Assembly: GCA_001972305.1 (NCBI GenBank) | Contig: BDDD01001615.1 | Coordinates: forward strand, 157,167-221,166 | Length of the DNA: 64,000 nt | Source: Cephalotus follicularis | Lineage: Eukaryota > Streptophyta > Magnoliopsida > Oxalidales > Cephalotaceae | Direction of reading: 5' to 3' | Shown here: positions 1-11,700 of the stretch, one piece after another | Position numbering within the stretch: the first letter of the stretch is position 1 | Layout of the letters: the number at the start of each line of letters is the position of its first letter | Notes under the pieces: generated by a model | Told to the model about the DNA's origin: nothing | The model's input: only the letters and a program-made list of their open reading frames with translations | Databases searched by the model: none | Position numbers and translations under genes: made by a program

Positions 1-1671
1 TTAAAGCATTAAAACACTTACATAGTGTGTGTGCTTGGATCATCTTTATGTCCAATTCTCCTCAAGCACACCTACAAGACAAAAATTCATCTTTTTGGTA
101 CCCAAAAGGTTTTGGGTCCTTTTGCATTAGTAGGAAAAGTTCCTTTCGGAACCCATATCCTTTTTACTTTTGTACTTGTTCTTTTAAACCAACAATTAGT
201 AGAAAAATGTCCAGATTTTCCATAAAAATTACAATTAACCGCATTTTTCTTTCTTTCTAATAACTTGTTAAAATGTTGAACTTTGTTCATTTCATCAAAG
301 CCTAAACCGGCTTTGTTAAAAACACAACGTTGCATTCCTAGCAACTTATCAAGTTTATCATTACTGTTTGAAAATTTTGAAAACGTTTTTCTTAAAGCAT
401 CAATTTCAATTTTCAATTCAGAATTTTCTTTCTCTAAAGTTGAATTCTTTTCAATCAAGCATACATCATTTTTCATATTCAAAACAAGATTTTTCAATTC
501 CATATTTTCTTTAGCTCTATCTTTATCTAATTTTTTTTAACAATTTATATTCCTTGTTAAGATCATTCAAGATATCGATAAACTCATTGTATTCACATAG
601 AAGATCATTATAACTAAGAGAAGTGGAACATACCTCATTATCGTCTTCCATAGCCATAAAAGCTATATTGGCATTTTCTTCGTTTTTGTCTTTGTCCGAA
701 CTTGAATCGTCACTATCGCTCCAAGTCACGATCATTGCTTTCTTCTTGTCCTTTCTCTTCTTTAATTTTGGACAATCCGGTCTTATGTGACCCGGCTTGT
801 TGCATTCGTAACATATTACTTCTTTTTCTTCTTCGTCACTTTTGCTCGAATCTCCTTTTGATTGGAACTTCTTCAATTGCTTCTTTGAGAAGTTTTTCTT
901 GTCAAGTAGAATTCTTCTAATTCTTTTTGTAACTAGTGCCATTTCATCTTTGTCTTCATCGCTTTCTTGTCTTTCTCTTCGGCTCATTCTTTGCTTGGTC
1001 ACTCATTCGTAGTTCATGAGTCATCAATGATCTCAATAAGTCTTCTAACGGAAGAGTAGACAAATATTTTGCTTCCTCTATTACCGTGACTTTATGTTCC
1101 CATGACTTTGGTAAACACCTAAGTATCTTACTCACAAGTTCATGATTAGTATAGACTTTTCCAAGGCCTTTTAAAGCATTTATAATATTATTAAAGCAAG
1201 CATACATACTAGAAATGTTTTCATTTTCAAGCATAGTGAAAAGCTCATAATCATGCACTAATCTATTGATTTTAATGTCCTTTACCTGGTTGGTACCTTC
1301 GTAGGTAACCATTAACCTATCCCACATTTCCTTTGCTGAATCAAGGGATGAAACATGATTAAATTCACTAGGACTTAATGCACAGAAAATGACATGCTTT
1401 GCCTTAGCATTCAATTGAAGCAATTTATTGTCATGATCATTAAACTCATTGTTCATTTTCAAAACCCTTTGACCATCAACTAATTTGGTAGGAATTTCAG
1501 GTCCATTTGTGATAATATTCCATAGTTGATAATCCAACGATTGAATGAAAATAGTCATACGAGTTTTCCAATAACTATAATTGTTTCCATCAAATAACTA
1601 TAATTGTTTCCATCAAAGCTAGGAGGCTTATTAATCGATTGACTAATATTATCATGAAAAAATGTTGCCAT
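1..1671 (-). pseudogene. gag: copia-1 gag, broken, with two zinc-knuckle regions
   Basis: A Met codon at 1,669-1,671 opens a reading frame that, through several frame changes, gives a copia Gag of the UBN2 type: the central domain at 956-1,558 (200 aa), then 523-1,002 with a perfect CX2CX4HX4C zinc knuckle (CYECNKPGHIRPDC), then 87-503 with a leucine/lysine-rich coiled-coil stretch. A second knuckle near residues 93-105 of that last frame is degenerate because its second Cys is Tyr. Gag packages element RNA in cytoplasmic particles. Breaks are a 23-bp tandem duplication at 1,571-1,616, a frame change near 1,000, and an A-run frame change near 530. The protease would follow just beyond base 1. 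Not functional as read. Confidence 0.88.
1571..1616 (-). repeat. 23-bp tandem duplication inside copia-1 gag
   Basis: The unit taactataattgtttccat plus caa occurs twice head to tail. It lies in codons just before the conserved Gag domain. Because 23 is not a multiple of 3, the duplication alone breaks the gag frame. Confidence 0.85.
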
Positions 1672-1710
1672 AGAATCAGATTATCTCAATTAAGATTAAC
1701 GATAACAACC

Positions 1711-1722
1711 ACTCTGATACCA
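1711..1722 (-). other. copia-1 primer-binding site
   Basis: On the minus strand this reads TGGTATCAGAGT, complementary to the 3' end of initiator tRNA-Met with one change at the last base. It lies two bases from the LTR end (..CCTATCA at 1,725), the expected position for priming minus-strand cDNA. Confidence 0.9.
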
Positions 1723-1946
1723 ATTGATAGGTCCACAAAGCAACCAAGATGGGGGGTGAATTGGTAATGCGGAAAATAACCAACTTTTTCAAACTTTTTG
1801 AAACTTAAAAACAAGAGTGATAAAAGCAATCAAACTTAATCAACAAATTATAAACAAGAAAATAACTTACAAATAATTAAAAGAGTAAGGGAAGAGATGA
1901 CAAACAAAGTTATAGTGGTTTGGCCCAACAATGCCTATGTCCACTC

Positions 1947-2745
1947 TGTTAGATATAGTGACCCGACAAGCCATTAGATGGGTTGTCATATTATATCTTA
2001 CCATGTATAGAACAATCTTATTCTTGTATAAGTATATGATGCGTGCTAATTTTGTTATGGCTATATCACTTGTGTTTTATCACTTAATAGAAGTAGATTA
2101 GAATTTACCTGCTTACACTTGTGATGCCCTGACATAAGGTTGGATGCCTAGCATGGAGGCTGTGAGATTGGTTACCCTATTCCTTATGTCAAATTAGTTC
2201 CAAGTCATAGGTTCACTTTGTGGGCATTAGTGAACCAGATAGACTTGCACGTATGTCTCCTGCTCATGGAATTGGAGGATGGATTCTCTCATTGAAGCAA
2301 AGGCTTATCTAGGGTGGATTGATTATTGACTTCATTGGTCATAATCAATACTCCTTCTCTAAGCTAAGTGAGAGAGAGAGTGTGAGTTCAAGCACTTTGA
2401 TTTTGCTGTTTGGATTACTTTGTGTTCCTGAGGCTTGGAGAAGATCAAAGGGAATCTACTCAAGCTTGTAGCGGCAAAGAACGAAGGAGCCAACACCCAC
2501 TGGTATAAATTCTTGGTCCTTCTTTCTTATTCCATGCTTGTGTGTCACCATTGTTTGCAATGGTGATACTAATTCAATTCTGTTGATGTTGTGGTGATCC
2601 ATGTGGTCTGTGGACGTGCCATAATGGAATGGTTTATGTTTTATTGGGTGTTCTTCCACTGCATGATTGTATATTTAAATTTTATTCCACACCCTACACA
2701 CCTATGTCCATTTTGGCACCGGACTCGGTATATCCGTTTCCAACA
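1947..2745 (+). mobile_element. S1: solo LTR (799 bp) nested in the copia-1 LTR
   Basis: It starts TGTTAGATAT and ends TTTCCAACA, and is flanked by a perfect 5-bp duplication CACTC at 1,942-1,946 and 2,746-2,750. There is no primer site or internal region, so it is the product of LTR-LTR recombination. It shares a 20-base block (2,197-2,216) with the copia-2 and copia-4 LTRs and is a distant relative of that LTR family. Confidence 0.92.
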
Positions 2746-3101
2746 CACTCTCCCAAGCCGCAACTTGAGGTTCCACTAGAGTGTAATCCCACCGATTACA
2801 GACAGTAACTCTGGATTTTTACAAGATCAATCCAAACTTGGACTTTTGCGAGTTCAATCCCAACTCGGACTTTCAAAGCTAAATCCTAACTTTTGAAGTT
2901 AAGGTACTAACGACCTTGGGTTACACAAATGAGAAGTTGTGTTTGTGTTTTCTGTTACCTCTAAAAGGTTGTATATGAAATAAAACTCAGAAAACAAATA
3001 TAACAAGAACGAAAGCTCTTTAAGAATGATAAGCACTTGTATATTTTGCTTGAATGCTTTGCTTGGTTTTGATTGATGTATTTCTAGCTTGATTCAGCCT
3101 C

Positions 3102-3109
3102 TATTTATA
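3102..3109 (-). promoter_or_regulatory. TATA box of copia-1 LTR
   Basis: Reads TATAAATA on the minus strand, within CTATAAATAG. It lies just downstream (in element sense) of the GCGTTGACG-type array, as expected for a U3 promoter. Transcription would start about 30 bp further left. Confidence 0.6.
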
Positions 3110-3360
3110 GTCTTCAGAAGCATGTAGTCGTTGCTAGAGTTCAGGGAACGTCAGATAGTCGTTTGAATCAAGAATGGAAAGGATCACACCATTTTAGCAC
3201 CTTCAAAATTTGCAGATTTCGTGTCTGGCTGTCATTGGCATTGACTTGTACAAATGGCATTGGCGCCTATCATCTTATGCGTTGACTTCTGTAGCTTTAT
3301 GCGTTAACACTCCAAGCATTTGTACATCTTTAGTTCTGTTCTCATTGACGCGTATCCATG

Positions 3361-3560
3361 GCGTTGACGTATAACATCAAGATGTTGACGCCATAATACC
3401 TTTGAGTTAACGTCCAAACCTACTGTCTGAAATGTGCACCATTTGCGTTGACGTCTTGATATGGCGTTGACGTCTATAGACAAGATGTTGAAGCCATTTG
3501 TTTTCTGCGCTAACGTCCAAGCTATTTCCGTTGACGTCTTCCTCAAGACATTGACGAAGA
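3361..3560. repeat. array of GCGTTGACG-type palindromic motifs in copia-1 U3
   Basis: Motif starts at 3,361, 3,381, 3,404, 3,445, 3,464, 3,484, 3,507, 3,528 and 3,548 give steps of 19-23 bp, apart from one double step. The form is GCGTTGACGT and variants. Two more copies at 15,115 and 15,136 (21 bp apart) lie on the far side of copia-2, which landed inside one motif. Many copies contain TGACGTC or TTGAC cores, which are known bZIP and WRKY binding cores; such a use here is an inference. Confidence 0.75.
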
Positions 3561-3653
3561 TCATCATTTCCCAGCACATTGAGGCGGATATATATGACGT
3601 TGACGTGAATCATCTTTTTAAGCCCAGAACAAGTGCCTATTCCCAGCACGTTT

Positions 3654-6189
3654 GTTGGAATTCGGTGTCCCTGCAATCCACGAGAGGCTACATGTACACT
3701 CGGATTCAACGTTCTTAGTTCTAGTTATGTTTTGTTGTTCATTTTTTATTTATATTGGCAAGAATATATGACTCATCCCAACCAACCAAAAGGAACACAA
3801 TAATTATTCTTAATTAACTGTATGCCATATATTGCCCTGTCACATCAAAGGGTTGGATCTCTTACCAGGGAGGCCATGAGAATGAGATCCTTATTCCCTA
3901 TGGCTAAACTTGTTCCAAGTCATAGGTTCACAATCTTTGGGTCATTGTAGAACCGTGATAAAGACTTGCCACATTACGCTTGCTACCAAGGAGGGAGGAT
4001 GGATCATCTAATGAACCATTTGGTATTATCCTAAAGCTAATGTGGGGTGCGTGCACGGTTGCATGATGCTGAACAGACCCACCAATAGGATCCCTATTTG
4101 GATAGTCTATACCCATGTCAATAGGGGTTCCTATGGTCTCAGTAGTGTATAGTCTATGGTGACTACTAGGTCCACGCCTACGATGTTCCTTTGACCTGAG
4201 CGACTATCATGCATTGTGTGGGGACTGCTTGACTTTGATTTCTGCCTTCCCCAGCACTAGCCACGTGCTGGCAAAAGAGTTGTCTTTGGGTCTTGTGGAA
4301 GCTGCATTGAGATGTATGAGCGAGCGCTCAACAAGGAATCGTCACACCCGGGCAGAGGGTAACCAACTCTATTTGATCTGTGTACGTTGTAGACTTTAAA
4401 GTCCTGATCAGGCAAAGGCGGACTGAAAATGAGAGGTTTCCATGGGAGGTCTGCTGTTTGTCTCAGTGCATTCAGGGATTTTATAGTATCACGGCTAAAT
4501 ATAGGGGTGAAATTCATCCAAACTCTAGACCATTGATCGGAGCTAAGTATGACGAGGGAAACACTACATATATGCCGATGACTGGACAAAGCGACTGGCT
4601 ATTCGGTCTCCGGTTGATAGACGTGGTAATACACGGATCCGGAGGGTGATTGGAAATCACACCGGGTCTATTCTAGTAGTTGGTGACTATTAAAGTAGTC
4701 GTACCAGATGACGGGGTGCTCTGGGAATTTATCATCATACTGGAGATCGACAGGCTTTCGGGTTCCGCCCGATTATTGGAAATGTGGGGCATGCTGCACA
4801 CATGCTCTCTTGGTGGTAAACCTTGTTTTTAACTAGTATATATTAATTAGACATTTGTGGTTTGTTCCTCTCTCCATAATTTGCCTTTTTAATATATAGA
4901 GATTAAATGCCGGAGCATGATTTAATTTTAATTAAATCAAATTAATTGAAGAGAAAGTATTTAATTAATTTGGAGAGAAACAAATTAAATTGAAAGAGAT
5001 TTACTTTAATTAATAAAAGGAGAAAGGAGATTTTTAGCATAATGAGAATTCATTTTCTTTTATGTTAATTGGGAGTTAAGAGGAATTTTGAATTCCTTTT
5101 GTCTAACACACAACAAAACGCACGACAGCATTTTTTGGAATGAGAGAGACGCGTTCAACGCGTCATGCGCAGGGGCGTGTGGTTCGACTGGGGATTATGC
5201 CTGCGTTTCACGCTGGCGGCCGAGGAAGAGGCGTTCATCACCCACGGTATGCCTCCTTCCTTCTCTCTCCCGTTTTCTCCCTTCTTCTTCCCCGTTTCTC
5301 CCCTACGGCAGTTTTTGGGTTTTGCCGTTTTCTTGCTCCCGGTGTCTCTTCCACCGCCGGTGATCACAGTGGGTGGATCCCTTCCATGGCTCTATCCATT
5401 TTTATCTTAGTCTAGGTTTTCCCGATCCGTTTTTGGACGGTTTCCGTGCGTTGAGTCGACCCTGTTGACTCAGTGCGCCTTGCGCCGTGACTTGGCGTTC
5501 TGGCCTGAGTCATGACGAGTCTAGGGTGTAGGTGTGTCGGGCTGAAGGAGTTGAGGTGTTTGGTGGCTTGGCGACCGCTGATGGTGAACGGCGAGTCAAC
5601 TCCGTGACTCGTCTCCGGCCGTTCTCTGCGTTCCAGGCCGAGTCTCGTCGAGTCTCGGCCACTGGTGTGAAGATCGGGTGGTTAGCGTCCACATATGTGA
5701 AGGCCGGTCAATGGCGAGTTGACCGAGAGTCACTGAGTCCGAACTCAATGAGTCGCCACCACTGTTTGTCGTGTTCTGGCGTGTTTCCAGGCGAGTCTTT
5801 TCCAGCAATGGGTAGAGCAGATTTTTTAGAGTCCGGTGGTGTCAAGATCGGACCTAACGTGGACTGTCTGAAATCTGGCGATGTTACCGGTGACCGGCTG
5901 TTGCTACTGCGAGCATGTAGCGGCAAAGTGGTGGAGCCTCCATCGTTGGTATGGTCGCTTCTCTTATGCTTTTATATATACTGATATGATTTCGGTTTAG
6001 TTTTATATGCATGCTTGTTTTCGTAATTGTTTGATTGAACATTAAACGGAGATCCTAGGCTTTTCGATTTGGTACTAAGATGTCAGTGTGAATCTTGACT
6101 TCCTGTCTTGGTGTTTTTGAAATATTAAAATTATACACACTAGCGTCCTATGACCAAATTGACCCGGAACCCTTGCCAGGTTTCCAACA
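3654..6189 (+). repeat. copia-2 5' LTR (2,536 bp)
   Basis: The LTR starts TGTTGGAATTCGG and ends CCAGGTTTCCAACA, two bases before the primer site. Its 3,840-4,650 part aligns closely with the copia-4 LTR (56,540-57,500, reversed). Compared with the surviving 3' LTR end (14,867-15,114), about 5% of positions differ by eye, so the element is not recent. Reading frames of 60-150 codons inside (for example 5,532-5,984) show no family resemblance and are not called as genes. Confidence 0.88.
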
Positions 6190-6191
6190 AG

Positions 6192-6203
6192 TGGTATCAG
6201 AGC
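6192..6203 (+). other. copia-2 primer-binding site
   Basis: TGGTATCAGAGC, a perfect match to the plant initiator tRNA-Met primer site, two bases after the LTR end. Confidence 0.95.
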
Positions 6204-7665
6204 TATCCGTTTTAATTTCAATTGGACTTTAATTTCAGATTTGGTGACTGTTTTGGAATAATTAAAGCATATGAAATTCTAGTTTATTTCCCATCCCATG
6301 GTTGTTTTATAAAATAAAATATTATTTTTCGGGATACTAGGTTTTAAATAATCTAGTGGGAGCTTTATTGGAATATCGGTGGACTTGTGGAATTATTTCG
6401 ATTGGTCATTAAAAATTGAAATTACTTGTGTTTATTTAAAGTCTATAGTGGATTTAGATTTTAAATGTCTTACGCATGATGGTAGGCTATGAGACTGAAC
6501 CTACCTTTTGATTTCTTTTGTGGATGGTTTAATTTGCTTTATTAACTTGTGCTTTTGTCTGGTCTGTAATCTGGTTGCCTGCGAGCACCATTAATTTCTC
6601 ATTTGTATTATTCTCTCTCCCTCCATTTGTATTATATTCTTTATTTTTAAATGTATTTTGGTAATTTCATTTTGTAAACAAAGAGAGAAGAATCGCAAAG
6701 GAGCGAGAAGAGGAAGATCAAGGAATTTGCAAGACCAAGTGAAGGCCATGTATGCGTGGTGCATTTTGTAATAAAGTAGTTTTAAATAGTTCACCTAGGA
6801 GATCGAGTGATCACATTGGCTCGTGTGATCACTCATAGATTTAGTCCCTGGTCAGACCATATTTATTTCTAAGAGGGAAATAGGTTGCATGAGATGGATG
6901 TTTTCTTTTTGCAAATAAATCCAAACACGTCAAGCATGCTCAGCCGTCCAAATGGATTGGAAGATAATTAAATTTATCTAAAACGGCTTTGGTAATAAAT
7001 ATATAAAATTTGATGAGACCAAATTCTTCCAACTTGTAAAATAATAAGTCCATAAGCGGTGGGACATAGGGTTGCCCCGTCCTTGGCCTTCCATAATCAT
7101 CGTTGAATGGTGTGGACATATTGGGGATGGCACCAGCTAAAGCTGAGGTCCTCGTATGACCATTTCTATTCAATTTCAGTACAGTGGTTGCACTGGAAGG
7201 AAGTAACCATGTTTTGGTACCGATGGCACGTAAACGGGCGGGTATCAAAACGAGTTTATTTCTTTGAGGATTGTGGGTTTGACTTATACCGGGACCATAT
7301 TGTTGGCACACTGCAAGTGGGACTATATGGGCCGGTAGGCCGAATCTTGTATCGGATCTTGCATATCAAGGGCAAGAGGCCCTAATGCAAATATGATGCT
7401 TTAAGCCTAACTATCAGGTATTATGGTTTGCGCAGCTAAAGCTGGAACCATGATATTGTGGGATAGATTTTGATCCCCACTAGGAGGCAATAGGCTTCCC
7501 GAGTTCCACATTGGAGGTGTGAGATACGATTAGAATAGTGGGAGGAGCCATAATTACAAAAGACCAAGGATTATGGTAATAACATAAATGGAATGATCTG
7601 TTAATATTCTCTCTCTCTTTCCTCTTATAGGTTGCTAGTTTTCACATACTCGATTTAATACTCAA
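6204..7665 (+). other. copia-2 leader, no gene
   Basis: About 1.46 kb between the primer site and the gag start. It holds no supported coding region. Parts of 6,940-7,560 match the copia-4 leader (about 61,840-62,460, reversed), so a long leader is a family trait rather than an insertion. Confidence 0.75.
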
Positions 7666-8110
7666 ATGGCAGACAGCACGACAAATTCAAACACATTTGG
7701 AACTCCTAAATTTGAACATCCGATTTTTATTGAATGGAAACGCGTTTAGCGTAACATTCTCACGAGCATGAGAGGCACTCATGTCATGACTGAGATAACC
7801 CCGAGCTAGGGAATGATGTATCCGACCATCACAAGGCCTTGGTAGTTAAGTGGTGGGACGACGATTATCAGGCTCGTAACCTTGCATTTGTTGGCACGGA
7901 GCCACAATTTTTATACAGGTTATGCACTCACAGACCTTGTGTGCCATGCTTACACAACTTGAGGAGTTGTATGGCATACAATCGAGGACTGTAAAGGTAG
8001 ATTTTGACCAAGAGAGGTCGAGATCATCTGTGATGCCTCGATTTCCTACTTGAATAATCTCAAGGGGTGATAGATCAAGTGAATCTAAGTTCCAAGGGTG
8101 AAAACCCAAG
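7666..8110 (+). pseudogene. gag: copia-2 gag remnant
   Basis: An ATG at 7,666-7,668 opens a 27-codon frame that stops at 7,747. Around and after the stop, residues such as EW-K, LTSM and THVMTE line up with the start of the copia-4 Gag (61,524-61,742). Further matches are scattered to about 8,110, with several stops and frame changes. The zinc knuckle is no longer recognisable. Function in the live element would be particle assembly and RNA packaging. Confidence 0.7.
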
Positions 8111-8399
8111 GAAGAGGCAGCTGGTGCAAAGGTAATTCTATTCTAGAAAAACGATTAAAAGTTTTATGTGGAGTTTGCCTACTTCCATCGTGGGAAGCTA
8201 AGGCAATTGGAAGATATTGTAATATGTTCCTATAGTCCATAGCTAGAGATGCCTTGTGGTAAGGCACCTCCATATACTTTATCTAGCTTACGATGTAAGT
8301 TGAGCCTGAATAAGGAACTCAGGTTATGACACTAACATTGGTATCTCTATGCAAAGAGCTAAGAGAAGCTAGGCAGCAAGGAGATGTTAAAGCTGTGGA

Positions 8400-9070
8400 T
8401 GTACGCCATAGTGATGAATCAAGGGATTCACACCTTTGTAATGGCGTAATGAATTGTTTAAATATTGTGAATGGATATATACTAAAACTGGATCCTTAAA
8501 TATAAAGAGTATTGTAAGAAACATTGTTTCGATTTGTATGAGATAAGCAAGGAGCTTGAATTGTGGTAAATTCTTTATTCTCATACATAGCAATATTCTA
8601 GTTAGTGCAAGAGGCACATGGATACAAAAGGATCTAAGTTTTAACCATTGTCTTAACAATTCAATAAGGAATATATAATAAAAGATTACTGAGAGATAAT
8701 GGGACTTTCTTTCTAAATGGACATCTCCGAGGAAAAACCATGTGGAAATGGCATATCCGTACAGAGTAGATGGACTTTGTGGAAAGGCTTTCTTTCTAAA
8801 TGGACATCTCCGAGGAAAAACCATGTGGAAATGGCATATCCGTACAGAGTAGATGGACTTTGTGGAAAGGGTCTAGTCCATTAAATCTTTTATACATCTT
8901 CCTATCTCATTCTGGGTTACGTATTACACATGGCAATACTTATCCAAATATGGATTCCTTGAAATCCGTCCACTCCGATATCGAGAGGATATCATATGAT
9001 CAAGGAGATCATACATGGAGGAAACCCAGCCTAAACTATCGGTTGGTTAAAGGCTGTCCAACTTATATAT
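8400..9070 (+). pseudogene. copia-2 protease/integrase remnant
   Basis: Fragments align with copia-4: 8,440-8,500 encodes an NGYILKLDP-like stretch matching the protease/pre-integrase region, and 8,880-9,050 contains an ISFW stretch and METQPKL-like residues matching the end of the integrase core. Between them lie a tandem 83-bp duplication and stops. The catalytic D-D-E set cannot be traced. Confidence 0.6.
8705..8870 (+). repeat. 83-bp tandem duplication in copia-2 integrase region
   Basis: Bases 8,705-8,787 and 8,788-8,870 appear identical, head to tail. The unit starts ctttctttctaaatggacat and ends gtggaaagg. Absence of differences between copies in an otherwise eroded element suggests a late event. 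Confidence 0.92.
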
Positions 9071-9861
9071 GAAGGTGGAAACCTTCTAAGCTGGAGGCGT
9101 GAATGGATCATTGCCGGTTTGTGGGATATCTTAAGAAGTGCTTAGGATATAAGGAATTGGAGGTTGGAACCTCTGAAGACATAATTGGGAAAAGGATCCC
9201 AATATGAGATGGAATCTCAGTTAGGCACTCCTCTAGCGAGGAGATCAGGCAAGGTTTTCGACAGCGCCTGAGAAATACGATTTTCTCAATAAAGGCACTG
9301 ACAAACCTATTGTCGGCGAGATGATGAGCCTGTCACCTATGAAGAAGCAGTGCAGTGCACTGATTCCAGGACATGGTAAGAGATCATGAGATCCTAAAAG
9401 GACTCCATATACGCCTATCAAGTAAGGGACTTAGTATACGCACCCGAAGGCTTAAAACCCTATCAGATGCTAAGCAAATCTTCATGAGGAAGATTGGCGT
9501 TAATGGAAAAGGTTAAAAACCTTTAAAGCGCAATTGGTCGCGAAAGGGTATACACTAAAGACAAGAGGTCTGTATATACCGGGAACTTTCTCTCCAGTCA
9601 CAAATGCTTAAGTCCATTCGGATTATGCTTGCAATTGTTGCTCATTGTGGTAATGAGCTATGGCAAATGAATGTCAGGATTACCTTCCCCGAGGACTATC
9701 TTGAAGAGGACATTGAAATGTTCCAAACCAAGGAGGTTTACATTCATTGAGCATTAACACATGGAGTGCAAAGCTCAAAGGGTCTGTGCATGACCTTAAG
9801 CAAGCATCCAATAACTAAAATAACAATTTTGATTTTATCAAATATATGGATGAGCCTAATG
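9071..9861 (+). pseudogene. copia-2 integrase C-terminus and reverse transcriptase N-terminus, eroded
   Basis: Frames in this stretch carry PVTYEEAV-like, LVYAPEGLKP-like, and later KGLCMTLSKHP-like residues, which follow copia-4 58,733-59,674 in the same order. Stops and frame changes occur throughout. The match ends abruptly at about 9,861, where sequence of the G0 LTR begins. The polymerase YVDD box and RNase H would lie beyond this point and have been lost. Confidence 0.72.
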
Positions 9862-10258
9862 TCTACAGTATAACACTTCATTCATTCATTACTAGCAGTT
9901 AATAACAGTACGATCCATTCCGTATCATTCCTTAACAGTCATTCATTCCATATCAGTCCTCAATAGTCATTAATAGTCACTAACAGTCATCATTAACCGT
10001 CATAATAAATCATTCCTCGGCATCGCCTACTAAAGGAGGAGCAATAACGCACTCCAGACATTAAGGCAGAGGATCCAAGACAGGAATAATCATTACATTT
10101 TAGGCAGACCGGTTCCTCGGGTTCCTCGGCTGTAGGAAGAGCAATATACGCGCTCTAGGCGTTATAGGCAGAGGAGAGGAACATAAACATTATACAGTAT
10201 CAGTAACAGTCATTCAGTACACTATACAGTAATAATAACAGTAACAGTAACAGACAGT

Positions 10259-10455
10259 GTGGCTCATCTCGGTCGGTGATCAGTCGGCTCATCTCAGTTG
10301 GTGATCTGACGGCTCATCTCGGTCGGTGATCCATTGGGCTATCTCGGTGATCCCGTAGGCTCATCTCAAAGATAGCCTTGCCGGCTCATATCAATCAGTG
10401 ATCTGACGGCTCATCTCAGTCGGTAATCAGTAAGCTCATCTCAATTGGTGATCAG
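10259..10455. repeat. 25-bp tandem array in G0 LTR
   Basis: Eight or so degenerate copies of CGGCTCATCTCGGTCGGTGA followed by TC. Starts at 10,261, 10,286, 10,311, 10,337, 10,358, 10,383, 10,408 and 10,433 give a period of 25 with one step of 21. No coding potential is supported. Confidence 0.85.
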
Positions 10456-10779
10456 GCACAGTACAGTACATTGACAGTACATTAACAGTACCTTAACACT
10501 ATAGTAACAGTACAATACATTACACTAACACTACATTTCCATTCAATGTAGGGTCTGCCTTTATTTATTTATTACACTATACCTATCATCTACATTTCAC
10601 TACACTTATCAATTATATATTAATACCATCTCACTGCTCTTATCATTAATATATTTCCCTTCACAGTTGCCATCATTTCCATCACTCTTACATTTATTCT
10701 CCTTTTACTAACATCATGCATTCTTGTGCCAGCACGTCATGAGATATGCATAGATACAATGCAGACCATATACATGCCT

Positions 10780-11700
10780 GGGACGCATGTATCAAGTGAG
10801 CTCGAGTGCTTTGCCAGGGAAGAGCTGGTCACGTCGTTGAGGGCTTAGCAGGGCGTTGCACGAACGCCATACACTGGCGCTACATGATAGAGGGACGCTC
10901 AGTATGCGTTTGGCACCACAGGCACCTTGGGCATGTCTTCACGACATGTCTCCCCAGGCGCATTGTGTCCCCAACGTTATGGCAGTGGGCTGATACGTGT
11001 GTCCCCTGGAAATGGCTCCTCTGGCGTTTAGCATGGGTGCATCCTCCGTAGGTGTCCTCGGGCGTTAGCGCTGATGAAGTTATATGCAGAGGACAATGAC
11101 GTCCTCTGCACTTGTCCCCGGGCAATGGAAACAGTGGTGTTCTACCCTGGTGCATCCCCAGACGCATGGCAAAGTTTGGCGTCTTGGACGCAGGGCGCAT
11201 GGAACCTCGGCACGTGGCACCTCGGGCACAGCTCCTCGGGCATGGCTCCCTGGCACGGCTCCATGGGTACGGCTCCTCAGGCGGTTTGGCACCTCTGCGC
11301 CTGGTCGTCTAGGCACATCACCTCGGGATCGTCACCTCTGGCATGGCTGGGGTGTGAGGTGCATGCAGAGGATGATGTCGTCCTCTGCACTTGGCGTTCC
11401 AGAGCATGGCAGTGGAGGGAACGCAGGCCGAGGACAATGGCGTCCTTCGCGTTTAACACTGGTGCATCCTCTGTACCAGTCCTCGGGTGATGGCACCTCG
11501 GCATGTTTATAGAAGGAGATCGGCACTCGTGCATGTAAGGACGTTTGCAAGGATCCGGCGCATCCCTGGCGTGAGCGTGGCAGGACGCATGGATATAGGA
11601 ATGCGTCCCCAGTGCATGGTGCATCATTTGGCATCCTCAACATGTGATGCCAATGCACGTGACACACTGCTCAATAAAAACAAGTGCATCAGTGACGCTT
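10780..11700. repeat. GC-rich degenerate word array (CTCGGGCATG-like) in G0 LTR
   Basis: Roughly 15-40-bp steps of words such as CCTCGGGCA, GGCATGG, GGTGCATCC and GTCCTC. GC content is clearly above the flanks. It produces long open frames on both strands (for example 11,074-11,512), but none shows a protein family and the frames reflect lack of AT-rich stops. A similar word set (CTCGGGCATGTCCTC) occurs in solo LTR S2 at 21,640-21,770. Confidence 0.65.

Noticed and set aside
3408-3709. Possible small genes of 85-100 codons in the copia-1 LTR
   Set aside because: They run through the GCGTTGACG array, which reads open on both strands; not genes.
5532-5984. 150-codon open frame on the plus strand
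   Set aside because: Lies inside the copia-2 5' LTR (R/U5 side), GC-rich, with overlapping frames on both strands and no family resemblance.
7107-7385. 92-codon plus-strand frame and its antisense in the copia-2 leader
   Set aside because: The homologous copia-4 leader does not keep the frame, so coding is not supported.
11074-11667. Several overlapping frames of 110-142 codons on both strands
   Set aside because: Produced by a GC-rich degenerate repeat array inside the G0 LTR; open in many frames at once, which is typical of low stop density.
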